Shown here one piece after another: positions 28,272 to 35,375 of a stretch of DNA of 36,003 bases. Under the pieces are notes generated by a model. The model was given only the letters and a program-made list of their open reading frames with translations. It did no database searches and was not told where the DNA came from. The translations under genes and the position numbers were made by a program. Source of the DNA: Hyphomicrobiales bacterium (GTDB taxonomy: Bacteria; Pseudomonadota; Alphaproteobacteria; Rhizobiales; Beijerinckiaceae); NCBI GenBank assembly GCA_947447895.1, contig CANFLM010000024.1, forward strand, positions 1 to 36,003, in the 5' to 3' direction. Position 1 is the first letter of the stretch; the number at the start of each line of letters is the position of its first letter.

Positions 28272-28937
28272 GTGGCCGAAGCGGAATTGCTGATCTTGGT
28301 AGCGGATGATCATCCATTGGTGCGTGGAGCGTTGCGGGAGGCGGTTCTGGGTCAATTGCCCGGTGCCAAAGTATTGGAGGCAGGCGCTTTCGAAGAGGTG
28401 TCCAAAGCCCTGAACGACCACGGCGATCTCGATCTGATCCTGCTCGATCTGACAATGCCCGGCACCCAGGGTTTTTCGGGCCTGATGTATTTACGCGCCC
28501 AATATCCCGGCACGCCGGTGATCATTGTCTCGGGCAACGAGGAACGCTCCACCATCCGCCATGCGATCGATTTCGGAGCCTCCGGCTTTATCCCCAAATC
28601 CGTCGATGTCGACACCATGCGCACGGCCATCCAGACCGTACTGGACGGCGGTGCCTGGACACCCGCCGATGTCGATCTCAGCCACCCCGTCGATCAGGAA
28701 ACCAGCGATATCGTGCGGCGGCTCGGCAGTCTGACACCGCAGCAGGTGCGCGTGCTCATGATGCTGTCGGAAGGCTTGCTGAACAAGCAGATCGCCTATG
28801 AATTGTCGGTGTCGGAAGCCACCGTGAAGGCGCATGTGTCAGCCATCCTGCAAAAGCTGGGCGTGGAAAGCCGCACACAAGCCGTGATTGTCGCCTCGAA
28901 AATTGCATCGGGCCAGTGGAATTCGCCGATCAGCTGA
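28272..28937 (+). CDS. LuxR/NarL-type response regulator transcription factor
   Basis: Two-domain regulator, 221 residues. The receiver domain has the acidic pair Asp12-Asp13, phospho-acceptor Asp59 (LILLDLTMPG), the switch serine in VIIVSGNEE and the lysine of SGFIPKSVD. The LuxR helix-turn-helix occupies about 150-215 (LTPQQVRVLMMLSEG, NKQIAYELSVSEATVKAHV, KLGVESRTQAV). Start is GTG 28272 with a G-rich ribosome site (AGGGGGG) about 7 bases upstream. No histidine kinase lies next to it. Its last 8 bases overlap the end of pyrD on the other strand. Target genes cannot be told. Confidence 0.92.
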   Translation: MAEAELLILVADDHPLVRGALREAVLGQLPGAKVLEAGAFEEVSKALNDHGDLDLILLDLTMPGTQGFSGLMYLRAQYPGTPVIIVSGNEERSTIRHAIDFGASGFIPKSVDVDTMRTAIQTVLDGGAWTPADVDLSHPVDQETSDIVRRLGSLTPQQVRVLMMLSEGLLNKQIAYELSVSEATVKAHVSAILQKLGVESRTQAVIVASKIASGQWNSPIS

Positions 28938-30027
28938 TCGGGAAGGGTTGCGCCGTCCAGTCGGCATTGCTGCGACCGACCATTTGTCCCACATGGGTCA
29001 TGCCCTGTGCCATGATATGGCTGGTCAGCCCCTGCTTGATGGCCCCCACCAAGGCAGGACCATGATAGACGAGGGCGGAATAGAGCTGGATCAGGCTGGC
29101 TCCTGCCTCAATCTTGGCAATCGCCGCCTCCGCGCTGTCGATACCCCCCACCCCGATCAGCGGGAACTGCCCTTCGACCCTCTGATAGGTCTCGGCCAGA
29201 ACACGGGTTGAAAGAGCAAACAGCGGCTTGCCCGACAAGCCCCCCATCTCGGTCATCAGGGTTTTTTCCTGCAATGTTGCAGGCCGTGACAGGGTGGTAT
29301 TGGTGACGATCATGCCGTCAATTCGGTGTTTGCGGGCAATCAGCACCAGATGATCGAGATCGTTCAAACCCAGATCGGGCGCGATTTTCAGCAAGACAGG
29401 ACGACGCCCGAAATGCTCGGCACCGGCGTCCCGCTCGGTCACCACGCGGCCCAGCAGATCATCCAGCGCGGCCTCGTGCTGCAGATCGCGCAGGGCGGGT
29501 GTATTGGGCGAGGAAATATTGACAACAAAGTAATCCGCCACCGCCATAAAGGTCTTGATGCCGCTGACATAATCGGCGGTCCGGTCGGTCGCATCCTTGT
29601 TGGCGCCAATATTGACGCCGACAAGCCCGCCCCGATGGTGTCGCGCTTGCAGCCGTTGCAACACCGCCGCATGACCCTGGTTGTTGAAGCCGAACCGGTT
29701 GATCACCGCCTCGTCGCGGCTAAGGCGGAACAGACGCGGGCGCGGATTGCCCTGTTGCGGCAACGGCGTCACGGTGCCGATTTCGCTGAAGCCGCAGCCC
29801 AACCGCATCAGGGCATCCGGCACTTCGGCATTCTTGTCGAAGCCCGCCGCGATCCCGACCGGATTGGGGAAATCCAGACCAAAAGCCCGCACGCGCAGGC
29901 AGGGCGCATCGGCTGGAGCGGGGGGCAATGGCAGCCATTTCAGCGCGGCAATGGTGGCATCATGCGCCTGTTCGGCATCCAGCGCGTGCAAAGCCGGACG
30001 CACCAGCGAAAAAATCGGTCCCAGCAT
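28930..30027 (-). CDS. pyrD: Dihydroorotate dehydrogenase (quinone), class 2
   Basis: Membrane-associated flavoenzyme of pyrimidine synthesis, oxidising dihydroorotate to orotate with quinone as acceptor. 365 residues from ATG 30027; GTG 30030 is an equal alternative. Class 2 features: an N-terminal membrane-binding helix pair (LVRPALHALDAEQAHD), GIAAGFDKNAEV, VINRFGFNNQG, the catalytic serine in VNISSPNTP, KIAPDL, TNTT, GGLSGKPL and the FMN-phosphate loop IGVGGIDS. Its start codon overlaps the stop of the DUF952 gene, so the pair is coupled. Its 3' end overlaps the response-regulator gene by 8 bases. Confidence 0.96.
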   Translation of the reverse strand: MLGPIFSLVRPALHALDAEQAHDATIAALKWLPLPPAPADAPCLRVRAFGLDFPNPVGIAAGFDKNAEVPDALMRLGCGFSEIGTVTPLPQQGNPRPRLFRLSRDEAVINRFGFNNQGHAAVLQRLQARHHRGGLVGVNIGANKDATDRTADYVSGIKTFMAVADYFVVNISSPNTPALRDLQHEAALDDLLGRVVTERDAGAEHFGRRPVLLKIAPDLGLNDLDHLVLIARKHRIDGMIVTNTTLSRPATLQEKTLMTEMGGLSGKPLFALSTRVLAETYQRVEGQFPLIGVGGIDSAEAAIAKIEAGASLIQLYSALVYHGPALVGAIKQGLTSHIMAQGMTHVGQMVGRSNADWTAQPFPIS

Positions 30028-30365
30028 CACAACAGCTCCGCAAAATCATGTGTGCCATCGGCCAGCATCGGCAATGGCTTGGCCCAGACAACCTCGGCCG
30101 CTTCCAGATGTCGATACAGATGCGGAAACAGGGCGCCACCGCGCGACACTTCCCACAGCAGACGATCGCCCAAAGTCCGGCTATCGACGGCCAGCAACAC
30201 CAGATCATCCTGAAAGGCGAAATGCTTGGCCGCCGTTTCGCGCACCTGGTCAAGCGACGAGAAATGGATGAATCCGTCCGCCAGATCGATCGGCGCACCG
30301 GTATAGAGACCGGCCTGAGCAGCCTGTTCCCACGCCGTGCGCGCACATATTTTGAAAATCATCAT
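30027..30365 (-). CDS. DUF952 domain-containing protein
   Basis: Small cytoplasmic protein of unknown function, 112 residues from ATG 30365 (ATG 30362 and GTG 30374 are also possible). Family pattern: FKICARTAWEQA, DGFIHFSSLDQV, KHFAFQDDLVLLAVD, LLWEVSRGGALFPHLYR. The fold is related to small ADP-ribosyltransferase-like or phospholipase-like domains according to general family notes; no activity is established. It is coupled to pyrD by start/stop overlap, an arrangement common in alphaproteobacteria that may only reflect shared transcription. Confidence 0.85.
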   Translation of the reverse strand: MMIFKICARTAWEQAAQAGLYTGAPIDLADGFIHFSSLDQVRETAAKHFAFQDDLVLLAVDSRTLGDRLLWEVSRGGALFPHLYRHLEAAEVVWAKPLPMLADGTHDFAELL

Positions 30366-30474
30366 CAATGACACCCCGCCGGACCCCTTTACCCCATCAC
30401 GCCCTTGCGCCGCAATGCCCGGCTGTCAGGCCGCTCAATGCCATATTCTGCCACGCGAAAGCCTTGCAAAGCGG

Positions 30475-30504
30475 CAAAGCCGAAAACAGTCGTTTACGGC
30501 TTTG
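30475..30504. promoter_or_regulatory. Inverted repeat upstream of the S24-like regulator (possible operator)
   Basis: CAAAGCCG (30475-30482) and CGGCTTTG (30497-30504) form a perfect 8-base inverted repeat with a 14-base spacer. It lies in the divergent gap between the DUF952/pyrD pair and the regulator, 64 bases before its ATG. CI/LexA-type regulators usually control themselves through such dyads; a transcript hairpin is the alternative reading. Confidence 0.4.
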
Positions 30505-30568
30505 ATTCCTAATTGTAGAAGTTTTTATCCTTAATTTCTTGTCCGCTGCCGTTCCTTGGAGACCTATC

Positions 30569-31201
30569 ATGATGTTAAGCCATAGCGAGATCTGGGCTGC
30601 CATTGATGCCGTTGCCGCGCGCGCCGGCCTGTCGGCCTCGGGACTGGCCAAGCGGGCCGGTCTTGATCCCACCACCTTCAACCGCTCCAAACGCATGTCG
30701 GCAGATGGGCGCCAGCGTTGGCCGTCCACGGAATCAATCGCCAAAGTGCTCGATGCCACAGGCATTGATCTGGACACATTCATGGGCCTGATCTTGGCGG
30801 GCCATGGCCGCAAGCAGACCAGCACCATTCCGCTGATCGGTGCGCAGGATGCCCAAATGCCCGATGCCTTTACCAGCGAGGCCCAACCGCACGGCACGCA
30901 ATGGGATGAATTGCCATTCCCCGATACCGGCGGCGACAAAGTCTATGCCGTCGAACTGGCCGGCCATGAAGGCGGCACCCGCTACCATGCGGGCGATGTG
31001 CTGATCGTCGCCCCCCATGCCCCGTTACGGCGCGGTGACAAGGTCATGCTGCATGGCAAGGACCACAGTCTTATTCTGGGCGAGCTGATCCGGCAAAGTC
31101 CGCGTCTGGTGGAACTCGTCCGCTTCGACAATGGCACCGAATGGTCTGTGCAAACCGGCGATGTGGCCTGGATCTCGCGCATCCTGTGGGCGGCCCAATA
31201 G
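30569..31201 (+). CDS. HTH transcriptional regulator with S24/LexA-like domain, catalytic pair missing
   Basis: CI/LexA-like DNA-binding protein, 210 residues. The N-terminal helix-turn-helix spans about 5-75 (EIWAAIDAVAARAG, SGLAKRAGLDPTTFNRSKR, WPSTESIAKVLDATG). The C-terminal half has the S24 fold pattern (VYAVEL, HAGDVLIVAPHAPLRRGDKVML, VAWISRILWA). In relatives the nucleophile serine lies in GDSM..YRDGD; here the stretch is GHEGGTRYHAGD (132-143), with Glu134 where serine is expected. The general-base lysine of the VKEL segment is replaced by Gly171 (LGEL). Self-cleavage is therefore unlikely (inference from remembered family pattern). The ATG at 30569 has GGAG 7 bases upstream; the frame from TTG 30539 is rejected. 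Confidence 0.85.
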   Translation: MMLSHSEIWAAIDAVAARAGLSASGLAKRAGLDPTTFNRSKRMSADGRQRWPSTESIAKVLDATGIDLDTFMGLILAGHGRKQTSTIPLIGAQDAQMPDAFTSEAQPHGTQWDELPFPDTGGDKVYAVELAGHEGGTRYHAGDVLIVAPHAPLRRGDKVMLHGKDHSLILGELIRQSPRLVELVRFDNGTEWSVQTGDVAWISRILWAAQ

Positions 31202-31215
31202 GCCAACCGCACGGA

Positions 31216-31962
31216 TCAGAACATCACATCCAGCACACCGCGGACCACATAGACCCCGCTGATGACCAGAATGATCCAGCGGCTCCAGCGCTTGAAGCTT
31301 ACATCGCTCATGGCATTCAACACGCGGCTGGCCAGTGTCGTCCCGCAAAAGGCCAGGCCGATGCATAGGCCATAGAGCCACCACGGGACAACGCCGAACG
31401 CTTCGACCGAGATCGACCCGAAATAGGCCACGCGCAACATATGGGCCAGCGTCTGGGTCGCCGCTTTGGTGGCGACAATTTCCTTGCGATCCAGGGAGCT
31501 TTTGTTGAAAAACAGATCGAGCACATTGCCCGCCACACCGGCAATCAGCTGGAACACCATAATCAAGGCACCGCAAAAAACCGGCGCACCGCGTTGTTCG
31601 ATATGCGGTTGCCACGACCTCGGCAGCAATTCGACCAGAAAGGGCGTCAGCCCCAGCCCGAGATAAATCACCGATTTTTCAGGAATATAGGCAATGAAAC
31701 GGAACAGCACGAACATGGCGATGGAACCGAGCGCATAGCCGCCGACAATCGACCAGCGCACATGCTTGCGCCACAACAGGCAGCGCCAGCCATTGGCAGC
31801 GGTCTGCGTCACCCCGAACAGCAGCATGGCGGGCGCGACATCGAACAAAGCCAGCAGCACGCCGACCAGCACCATGCCGCCGGCCATGCCGAAAATGCCC
31901 GAGATAAACGAAGTCCCCAAGACCGAGACCGCGAGCAAACCGAGTGTCGGCCAAGCGAGCAT
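31216..31962 (-). CDS. TSUP family (TauE/SafE) membrane protein
   Basis: Predicted anion transporter, 248 residues, seven to eight hydrophobic segments. The first-half motif is recognisable (FISGIFGMAGGMVLVGVLL, then GVTQTAANGWRCLLWR); the second-half glycine motif is degenerate (LIAGVAGNVLDLFF), as is common in this sub-branch. It starts 22 bases downstream of the lysK stop on the same strand and is probably co-transcribed with it. Its end is 14 bases from the stop of the convergent S24-like regulator. Substrate unknown. Confidence 0.87.
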   Translation of the reverse strand: MLAWPTLGLLAVSVLGTSFISGIFGMAGGMVLVGVLLALFDVAPAMLLFGVTQTAANGWRCLLWRKHVRWSIVGGYALGSIAMFVLFRFIAYIPEKSVIYLGLGLTPFLVELLPRSWQPHIEQRGAPVFCGALIMVFQLIAGVAGNVLDLFFNKSSLDRKEIVATKAATQTLAHMLRVAYFGSISVEAFGVVPWWLYGLCIGLAFCGTTLASRVLNAMSDVSFKRWSRWIILVISGVYVVRGVLDVMF

Positions 31963-31984
31963 CAGCGGGGATCCTGTTCGGCCA

Positions 31985-33700
31985 TCAGATCTGGCGGGCG
32001 GCCAGAAAAGCCTCGTGCTCGGCCATCAGCGCACCCGACAGACCCTGCTCAATCAAGGCGCAGGTTTCACCGACACCGAACAATGCGGCAAACGAGCCGA
32101 AGCGCGGCCCGCGGTCCTGCCCCAGCAAAATCTGGTACAGCACCGAGAACCACTGCTGGCTGACGCCCGGACGGCCATCCGGACTTTTGGCCTTGCCGCT
32201 CAGATCGGGGAAGTGGCGACGGCCAACCTCGTAGACGAGCGCCTGCAAGGCCTCGCCATCGGTGGAACCGGCCATCGGCTTCAGGCTCTCGGCGAGATCG
32301 GCAAGGGCGGCGTGTTCGGCCTCGGTGGCTGCGCGATAGACCTTGGCCGGACGGACAAAATCCCGGAAATAACGCACGGCATAGCCGACCAACTGGTCCA
32401 GACCCGGATGGTCGGCAGGCGAGGCCGATGGTGCATAACGCCGGATAAAGCCCCACAACACCACAGGCTCCTCGGAATTGGCCACAGCGACCAGATTGAG
32501 CAGCATCGCAAAAGACAAAGACGACCCGCTGCCGGCGGCGGTTTCGACCCGCTCGGCGGCCGGCGGCTGGCCCTGATGGATGTGCCAGGCCGGGTTGAGC
32601 AATTGCTCGCGCACGGCCTGTTGCGGGAATTTCTCGCGGAAGGTCAGATAGTCATCGGCCATACGCGGAATGACATCGAAATACAGACGCTTGGCCTCGC
32701 GCGGCTTCTGATACATGAACAGCGACAGCGATTCCGGCGAGGCATAGGTCAGCCAATCCTCGATGGTCAGGCCGTTGCCTTTCGACTTGGAAATCTTCTG
32801 GCCCTTTTCGTCGAGGAACAATTCGTAATTGAAGCCTTCGGGCGGCTCGGCACCGAGCACGCGCGCAATGTCGCCGGACAGTTTCACACTGTCGATCAGA
32901 TCCTTGCCCGCCATTTCATAATCGACACCCAGCGCGACCCAGCGCATCGCCCAATCGGGCTTCCACTGCAGCTTGCAATGACCGCCGGTGACCGGGGTCT
33001 CGTAACGCGTCCCCGTGGCCGGATCGGTCCAGACCAGACAGCCGGTCTTGTGGTTGATCTCGTCGATGGCCACCTGCATCACCACCTGCGTCACCGGGTG
33101 GATCGGCAGGAACGGCGAATAGCTTTGCGCCCGTTCCTCGCGCAGGGACGGCAGCATCACATCCATCACCGCGTCATAGCGCTCGAGAATTCTCAGCAAA
33201 GTGGCATCGAACTGGCCGGCCTGATAGCAGGCAGTCGAGGACATGAAACTGTATTCAAACCCGAAAGCATCGAGAAAGGCCATCAGCCGGGCATTGTTAT
33301 GGGCGCCGAAGGACGGATGCGTGCCAAAGGGATCGGGCACCTGCGTCAACGGCTTGCCCAAATGCGGAGTGACCAGGTCCTTGTTCGGGATGTTGTCGGG
33401 CACCTTGCGCAGGCCGTCCATATCGTCGGAAAAGGCGACAAGACGGGTCGGCACCTTGTCTGCCGTCAGCACCCGAAACGCATGCCGCACCATCGTGGTG
33501 CGCGCCACCTCGCCGAATGTGCCGATATGGGGCAGACCCGAAGGACCGTAACCGGTCTCGAACAACACCTCGTTTTTGCCGGTGCGCTCGAGGCGGGCGA
33601 CAATTTTGCGCGCCTCCTCGAACGGCCATGCCGTGCTTTCCACGGCGGCTTCGATCAGGCTCGGCAGAGATGTCATATCGGCAGGAACAATGTCGGTCAT
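31985..33700 (-). CDS. lysK: Lysyl-tRNA synthetase, class I
   Basis: Charges tRNA-Lys with lysine. This is the class I (archaeal-type) enzyme, which replaces the class II LysS in most alphaproteobacteria. 571 residues. Signatures: HIGT at 58-61 within [13 protein letters not shown], and KISKS at 302-306 ([15 protein letters not shown]). The C-terminal anticodon-binding helical domain is full length. Start: ATG 33700 (MTDIVPADM) is preferred by resemblance to relatives; ATG 33715 and 33676 are possible and none has a good ribosome site. Followed on the same strand by a TSUP gene. Confidence 0.95.
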   Translation of the reverse strand: MTDIVPADMTSLPSLIEAAVESTAWPFEEARKIVARLERTGKNEVLFETGYGPSGLPHIGTFGEVARTTMVRHAFRVLTADKVPTRLVAFSDDMDGLRKVPDNIPNKDLVTPHLGKPLTQVPDPFGTHPSFGAHNNARLMAFLDAFGFEYSFMSSTACYQAGQFDATLLRILERYDAVMDVMLPSLREERAQSYSPFLPIHPVTQVVMQVAIDEINHKTGCLVWTDPATGTRYETPVTGGHCKLQWKPDWAMRWVALGVDYEMAGKDLIDSVKLSGDIARVLGAEPPEGFNYELFLDEKGQKISKSKGNGLTIEDWLTYASPESLSLFMYQKPREAKRLYFDVIPRMADDYLTFREKFPQQAVREQLLNPAWHIHQGQPPAAERVETAAGSGSSLSFAMLLNLVAVANSEEPVVLWGFIRRYAPSASPADHPGLDQLVGYAVRYFRDFVRPAKVYRAATEAEHAALADLAESLKPMAGSTDGEALQALVYEVGRRHFPDLSGKAKSPDGRPGVSQQWFSVLYQILLGQDRGPRFGSFAALFGVGETCALIEQGLSGALMAEHEAFLAARQI

Positions 33701-34004
33701 GGCAGGTTCAATCATCAGAAGGCACAAGCAAGGGAGCAACAGGTGTCAAAACACCGGTCGCGCGTGGCCGCACACTAGGGAGAGACGGCAAAAGGGTCAA
33801 TGCCGCATGGGGGCCAAGGCAGAGCCGACACGGTTCTTTTTCACACGGGGCAGAACCCGAAGACCATGCATAAAGCCATTGGCGTGGGATTACGCCAACG
33901 GAAAAGACACGAGAGCCTGCAGGCCCTGACCCGGCAGAACGTTGCATGACATTTGTCAGGTGGCCCTGCGACTGGAAACGACCCCCGGTGGCGATGAGGG
34001 CAGT
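33701..34004. other. Non-coding gap between lysK and the porin gene
   Basis: About 300 bases without a convincing gene. It should contain the lysK promoter and the end of the porin transcript. Visible structures are small: GGTGT/ACACC around a CAAA loop near 33741, a 7-base stem TTGGCGT/ACGCCAA at 33879-33898 (loop GGGATT), and the palindrome TGACATTTGTCA near 33947. The 33879 hairpin may end the porin mRNA, but it lacks a T tract. Confidence 0.5.
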
Positions 34005-34682
34005 TCAGAATTTATACGAGACACCCAACGACACCTGGTTGGACGTATAGGCAAGCCGCAACATGCCATTGTGATCGATGATGTGTTGTCCGTAATGGTT
34101 GTAGCGATACTCCATATTTGTCGTCCAATGCCTGTCCAGCGCATATTCAACGCCGCCGCCAAGGCTCCAGCCGCTAAAAGTCGTGGACTGCACGCCAACG
34201 ATAGGCGGGATAAAATGATCCCGGATATTGACCAGGGCCCAGCCACCACGGACATAGGCCAGAAGTGAACCCCAGCTATAACCGAGCCGCGGCCCGATCG
34301 AACCGTTCCACCGTTCGGTGATATGATAGATTTCGTGATAGCCGCCAACATATTCAAACTGGCTATTGTGGGTGCCCAGCGCACTCGACAATCCTACATT
34401 GCCGTCGAGGCCAACGACCCAGTTCCCGATTTGATGGTTGTAACCGGCCCGCACGCCTCCGCTGAAACCTCTGGCCGTCAAATCAAAAACCGCAGGATAG
34501 ACCGGAATGGATACATGCCCGTTTGCCAGGTTGAATTGGGTCGTTGCACCAAAATAGAACCCTTCCCAATGGCCATCCCGGGTTGAAACAGGCACCTCGG
34601 CCTGTATACGCTTCGAAAGATCAGCGGCATGGGCACCGACAGAAAAAAAGACCACAGGCAACGAAATCAAAAATTTGCGCAT
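34005..34682 (-). CDS. Outer-membrane beta-barrel protein, Omp25/Omp31-like porin family
   Basis: Predicted 8-stranded outer-membrane protein, 225 residues. Signal peptide about 1-20 (MRKFLISLPVVFFSVGAHAA), a short linker with DLSKR, then WEGFYFGATTQFN and alternating beta strands (FSGGVRAGYNHQIGNWVVGLDGNVG, broken pattern), GPRLGYSWGSLLAYVRGGWAL, FSGWSLGGGVEYAL and WTTNMEYRYNHYG. It ends SLGVSYKF with the terminal phenylalanine needed for barrel assembly. The ATG at 34682 has AGGGAT 8 bases upstream; the earlier in-frame start at 34718 is rejected because it precedes the signal peptide. Codon use looks more AT-rich than in the core genes. A CtrA-like box lies upstream. Confidence 0.88.
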   Translation of the reverse strand: MRKFLISLPVVFFSVGAHAADLSKRIQAEVPVSTRDGHWEGFYFGATTQFNLANGHVSIPVYPAVFDLTARGFSGGVRAGYNHQIGNWVVGLDGNVGLSSALGTHNSQFEYVGGYHEIYHITERWNGSIGPRLGYSWGSLLAYVRGGWALVNIRDHFIPPIVGVQSTTFSGWSLGGGVEYALDRHWTTNMEYRYNHYGQHIIDHNGMLRLAYTSNQVSLGVSYKF

Positions 34683-34743
34683 AATTGCATCCCTATAAAT
34701 AAAATCGCCAACAACCAACCAGGCAAAGACTACAAATTTATGG

Positions 34744-34758
34744 TTAACAAATATTTAA
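34744..34758 (-). promoter_or_regulatory. CtrA box upstream of the porin gene
   Basis: TTAA, 7 bases, TTAA; read on the porin strand the second half is TTAACCAT, the form often seen in Caulobacter CtrA sites. It lies about 62 bases before the porin ATG. A TTGCCT...TATTTA promoter-like pair can be drawn between the box and the ATG. The local AT-richness raises the chance of a random match. Confidence 0.5.
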
Positions 34759-35218
34759 CAACACCTTGGATCAGGATTGAAATGCGCTCCTTCAATCTGA
34801 GAAGCATCCGTTAAACCGAACAATGGCTGGCTTCGAAAATCCATCAGGCGTGCCAGCTTGTCTATCACCGCGGGATTGGCGGTTTGACCGTAAGGGTTAT
34901 CCGGCTCAACACACGCAACGCGCCCTCCGACATTCCAGCCGACCACACAACGCGCCGACTGGGATAACCCGGAAGCTCCCGAGACAGGTCGCCCTGCATC
35001 CGGTCATCGTCGACACAAGGCAACACTGCGAGCCCCATAAAATCATTGACCCGCCAAAAATGCTACCCTCAACGCCTCCATTGTCCCGTCAAAAAGGGCC
35101 TGGCAACAGCCCCATTCCATATCGATGCTGGCTGGTTTGGTGACATAAACCGCACAAAGCGCAATCGGTTCATCCATGACCCTACAAAAACCGGATTTGG
35201 ACGATTGGTGCAAACTTC

Positions 35219-35248
35219 TTGACCTAGAGGGATTGCAATATCGGATAA
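35219..35248 (+). promoter_or_regulatory. Possible tRNA-Arg promoter
   Basis: TTGACC at 35219-35224 and GGATAA at 35243-35248, spacing 18 bases, about 50 bases before the tRNA. The -35 is good and the -10 only fair. Confidence 0.35.
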
Positions 35249-35298
35249 GAGAGGTTAGACAGACGCACCTACGAGGTCGGTCCCACCGACACCGTTAC

Positions 35299-35375
35299 GC
35301 GCCCGTAGCTCAGCTGGATAGAGCATCAGACTACGAATCTGAGGGTCGGACGTTCGAATCGTTCCGGGCGCGCCA
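35299..35375 (+). tRNA. tRNA-Arg (anticodon ACG)
   Basis: 77 bases with an encoded CCA. Acceptor arms GCGCCCG (35299-35305) and CGGGCGC (35365-35371) pair fully, followed by discriminator G and CCA. The D arm begins TAGCTCAGCTGGATAGAGC, the anticodon stem TCAGA/TCTGA encloses the loop CTACGAA with anticodon ACG, and the T arm contains GTTCGAATC. Anticodon A34 would be edited to inosine by TadA and read CGU, CGC and CGA. The opposite strand of its 3' half is read by the recombinase frame. Confidence 0.97.
35331..35375. other. Probable attachment site: 3' half of tRNA-Arg
   Basis: The recombinase gene enters the 3' half of the tRNA from the right. This is the usual picture when an element integrates into a tRNA gene and restores its 3' end from its own att sequence. 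The exact crossover cannot be placed without the other end of the element, which should carry a direct repeat of part of this segment. Confidence 0.5.

Larger units (their letters stand above)
34683..35298. other. Long gene-poor stretch between porin gene and tRNA-Arg
   Basis: About 615 bases with no recognised gene. It holds the porin promoter and CtrA-like box at its left end and a probable tRNA promoter at its right end. On the minus strand a frame of about 77 codons ending at 34755 (GWNVGGRVACVEPDN..., stop after PDPRCC) has protein-like composition but no clear start or ribosome site. A 9-base inverted repeat, GGGTTATCC near 34897 and GGATAACCC near 34962, lies within it. A plus-strand 106-codon frame (34823-35143) looks random. 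The stretch may contain gene remnants near the element boundary. Confidence 0.5.

Noticed and set aside
31766..33778. 670-codon open frame on the plus strand opposite lysK
   Set aside because: Low-complexity antisense shadow of lysK with no recognisable domain or ribosome site.
34823..35143. 106-codon plus-strand frame in the gap before tRNA-Arg
   Set aside because: Proline- and arginine-rich random-looking translation, no ribosome site, no recognisable pattern.
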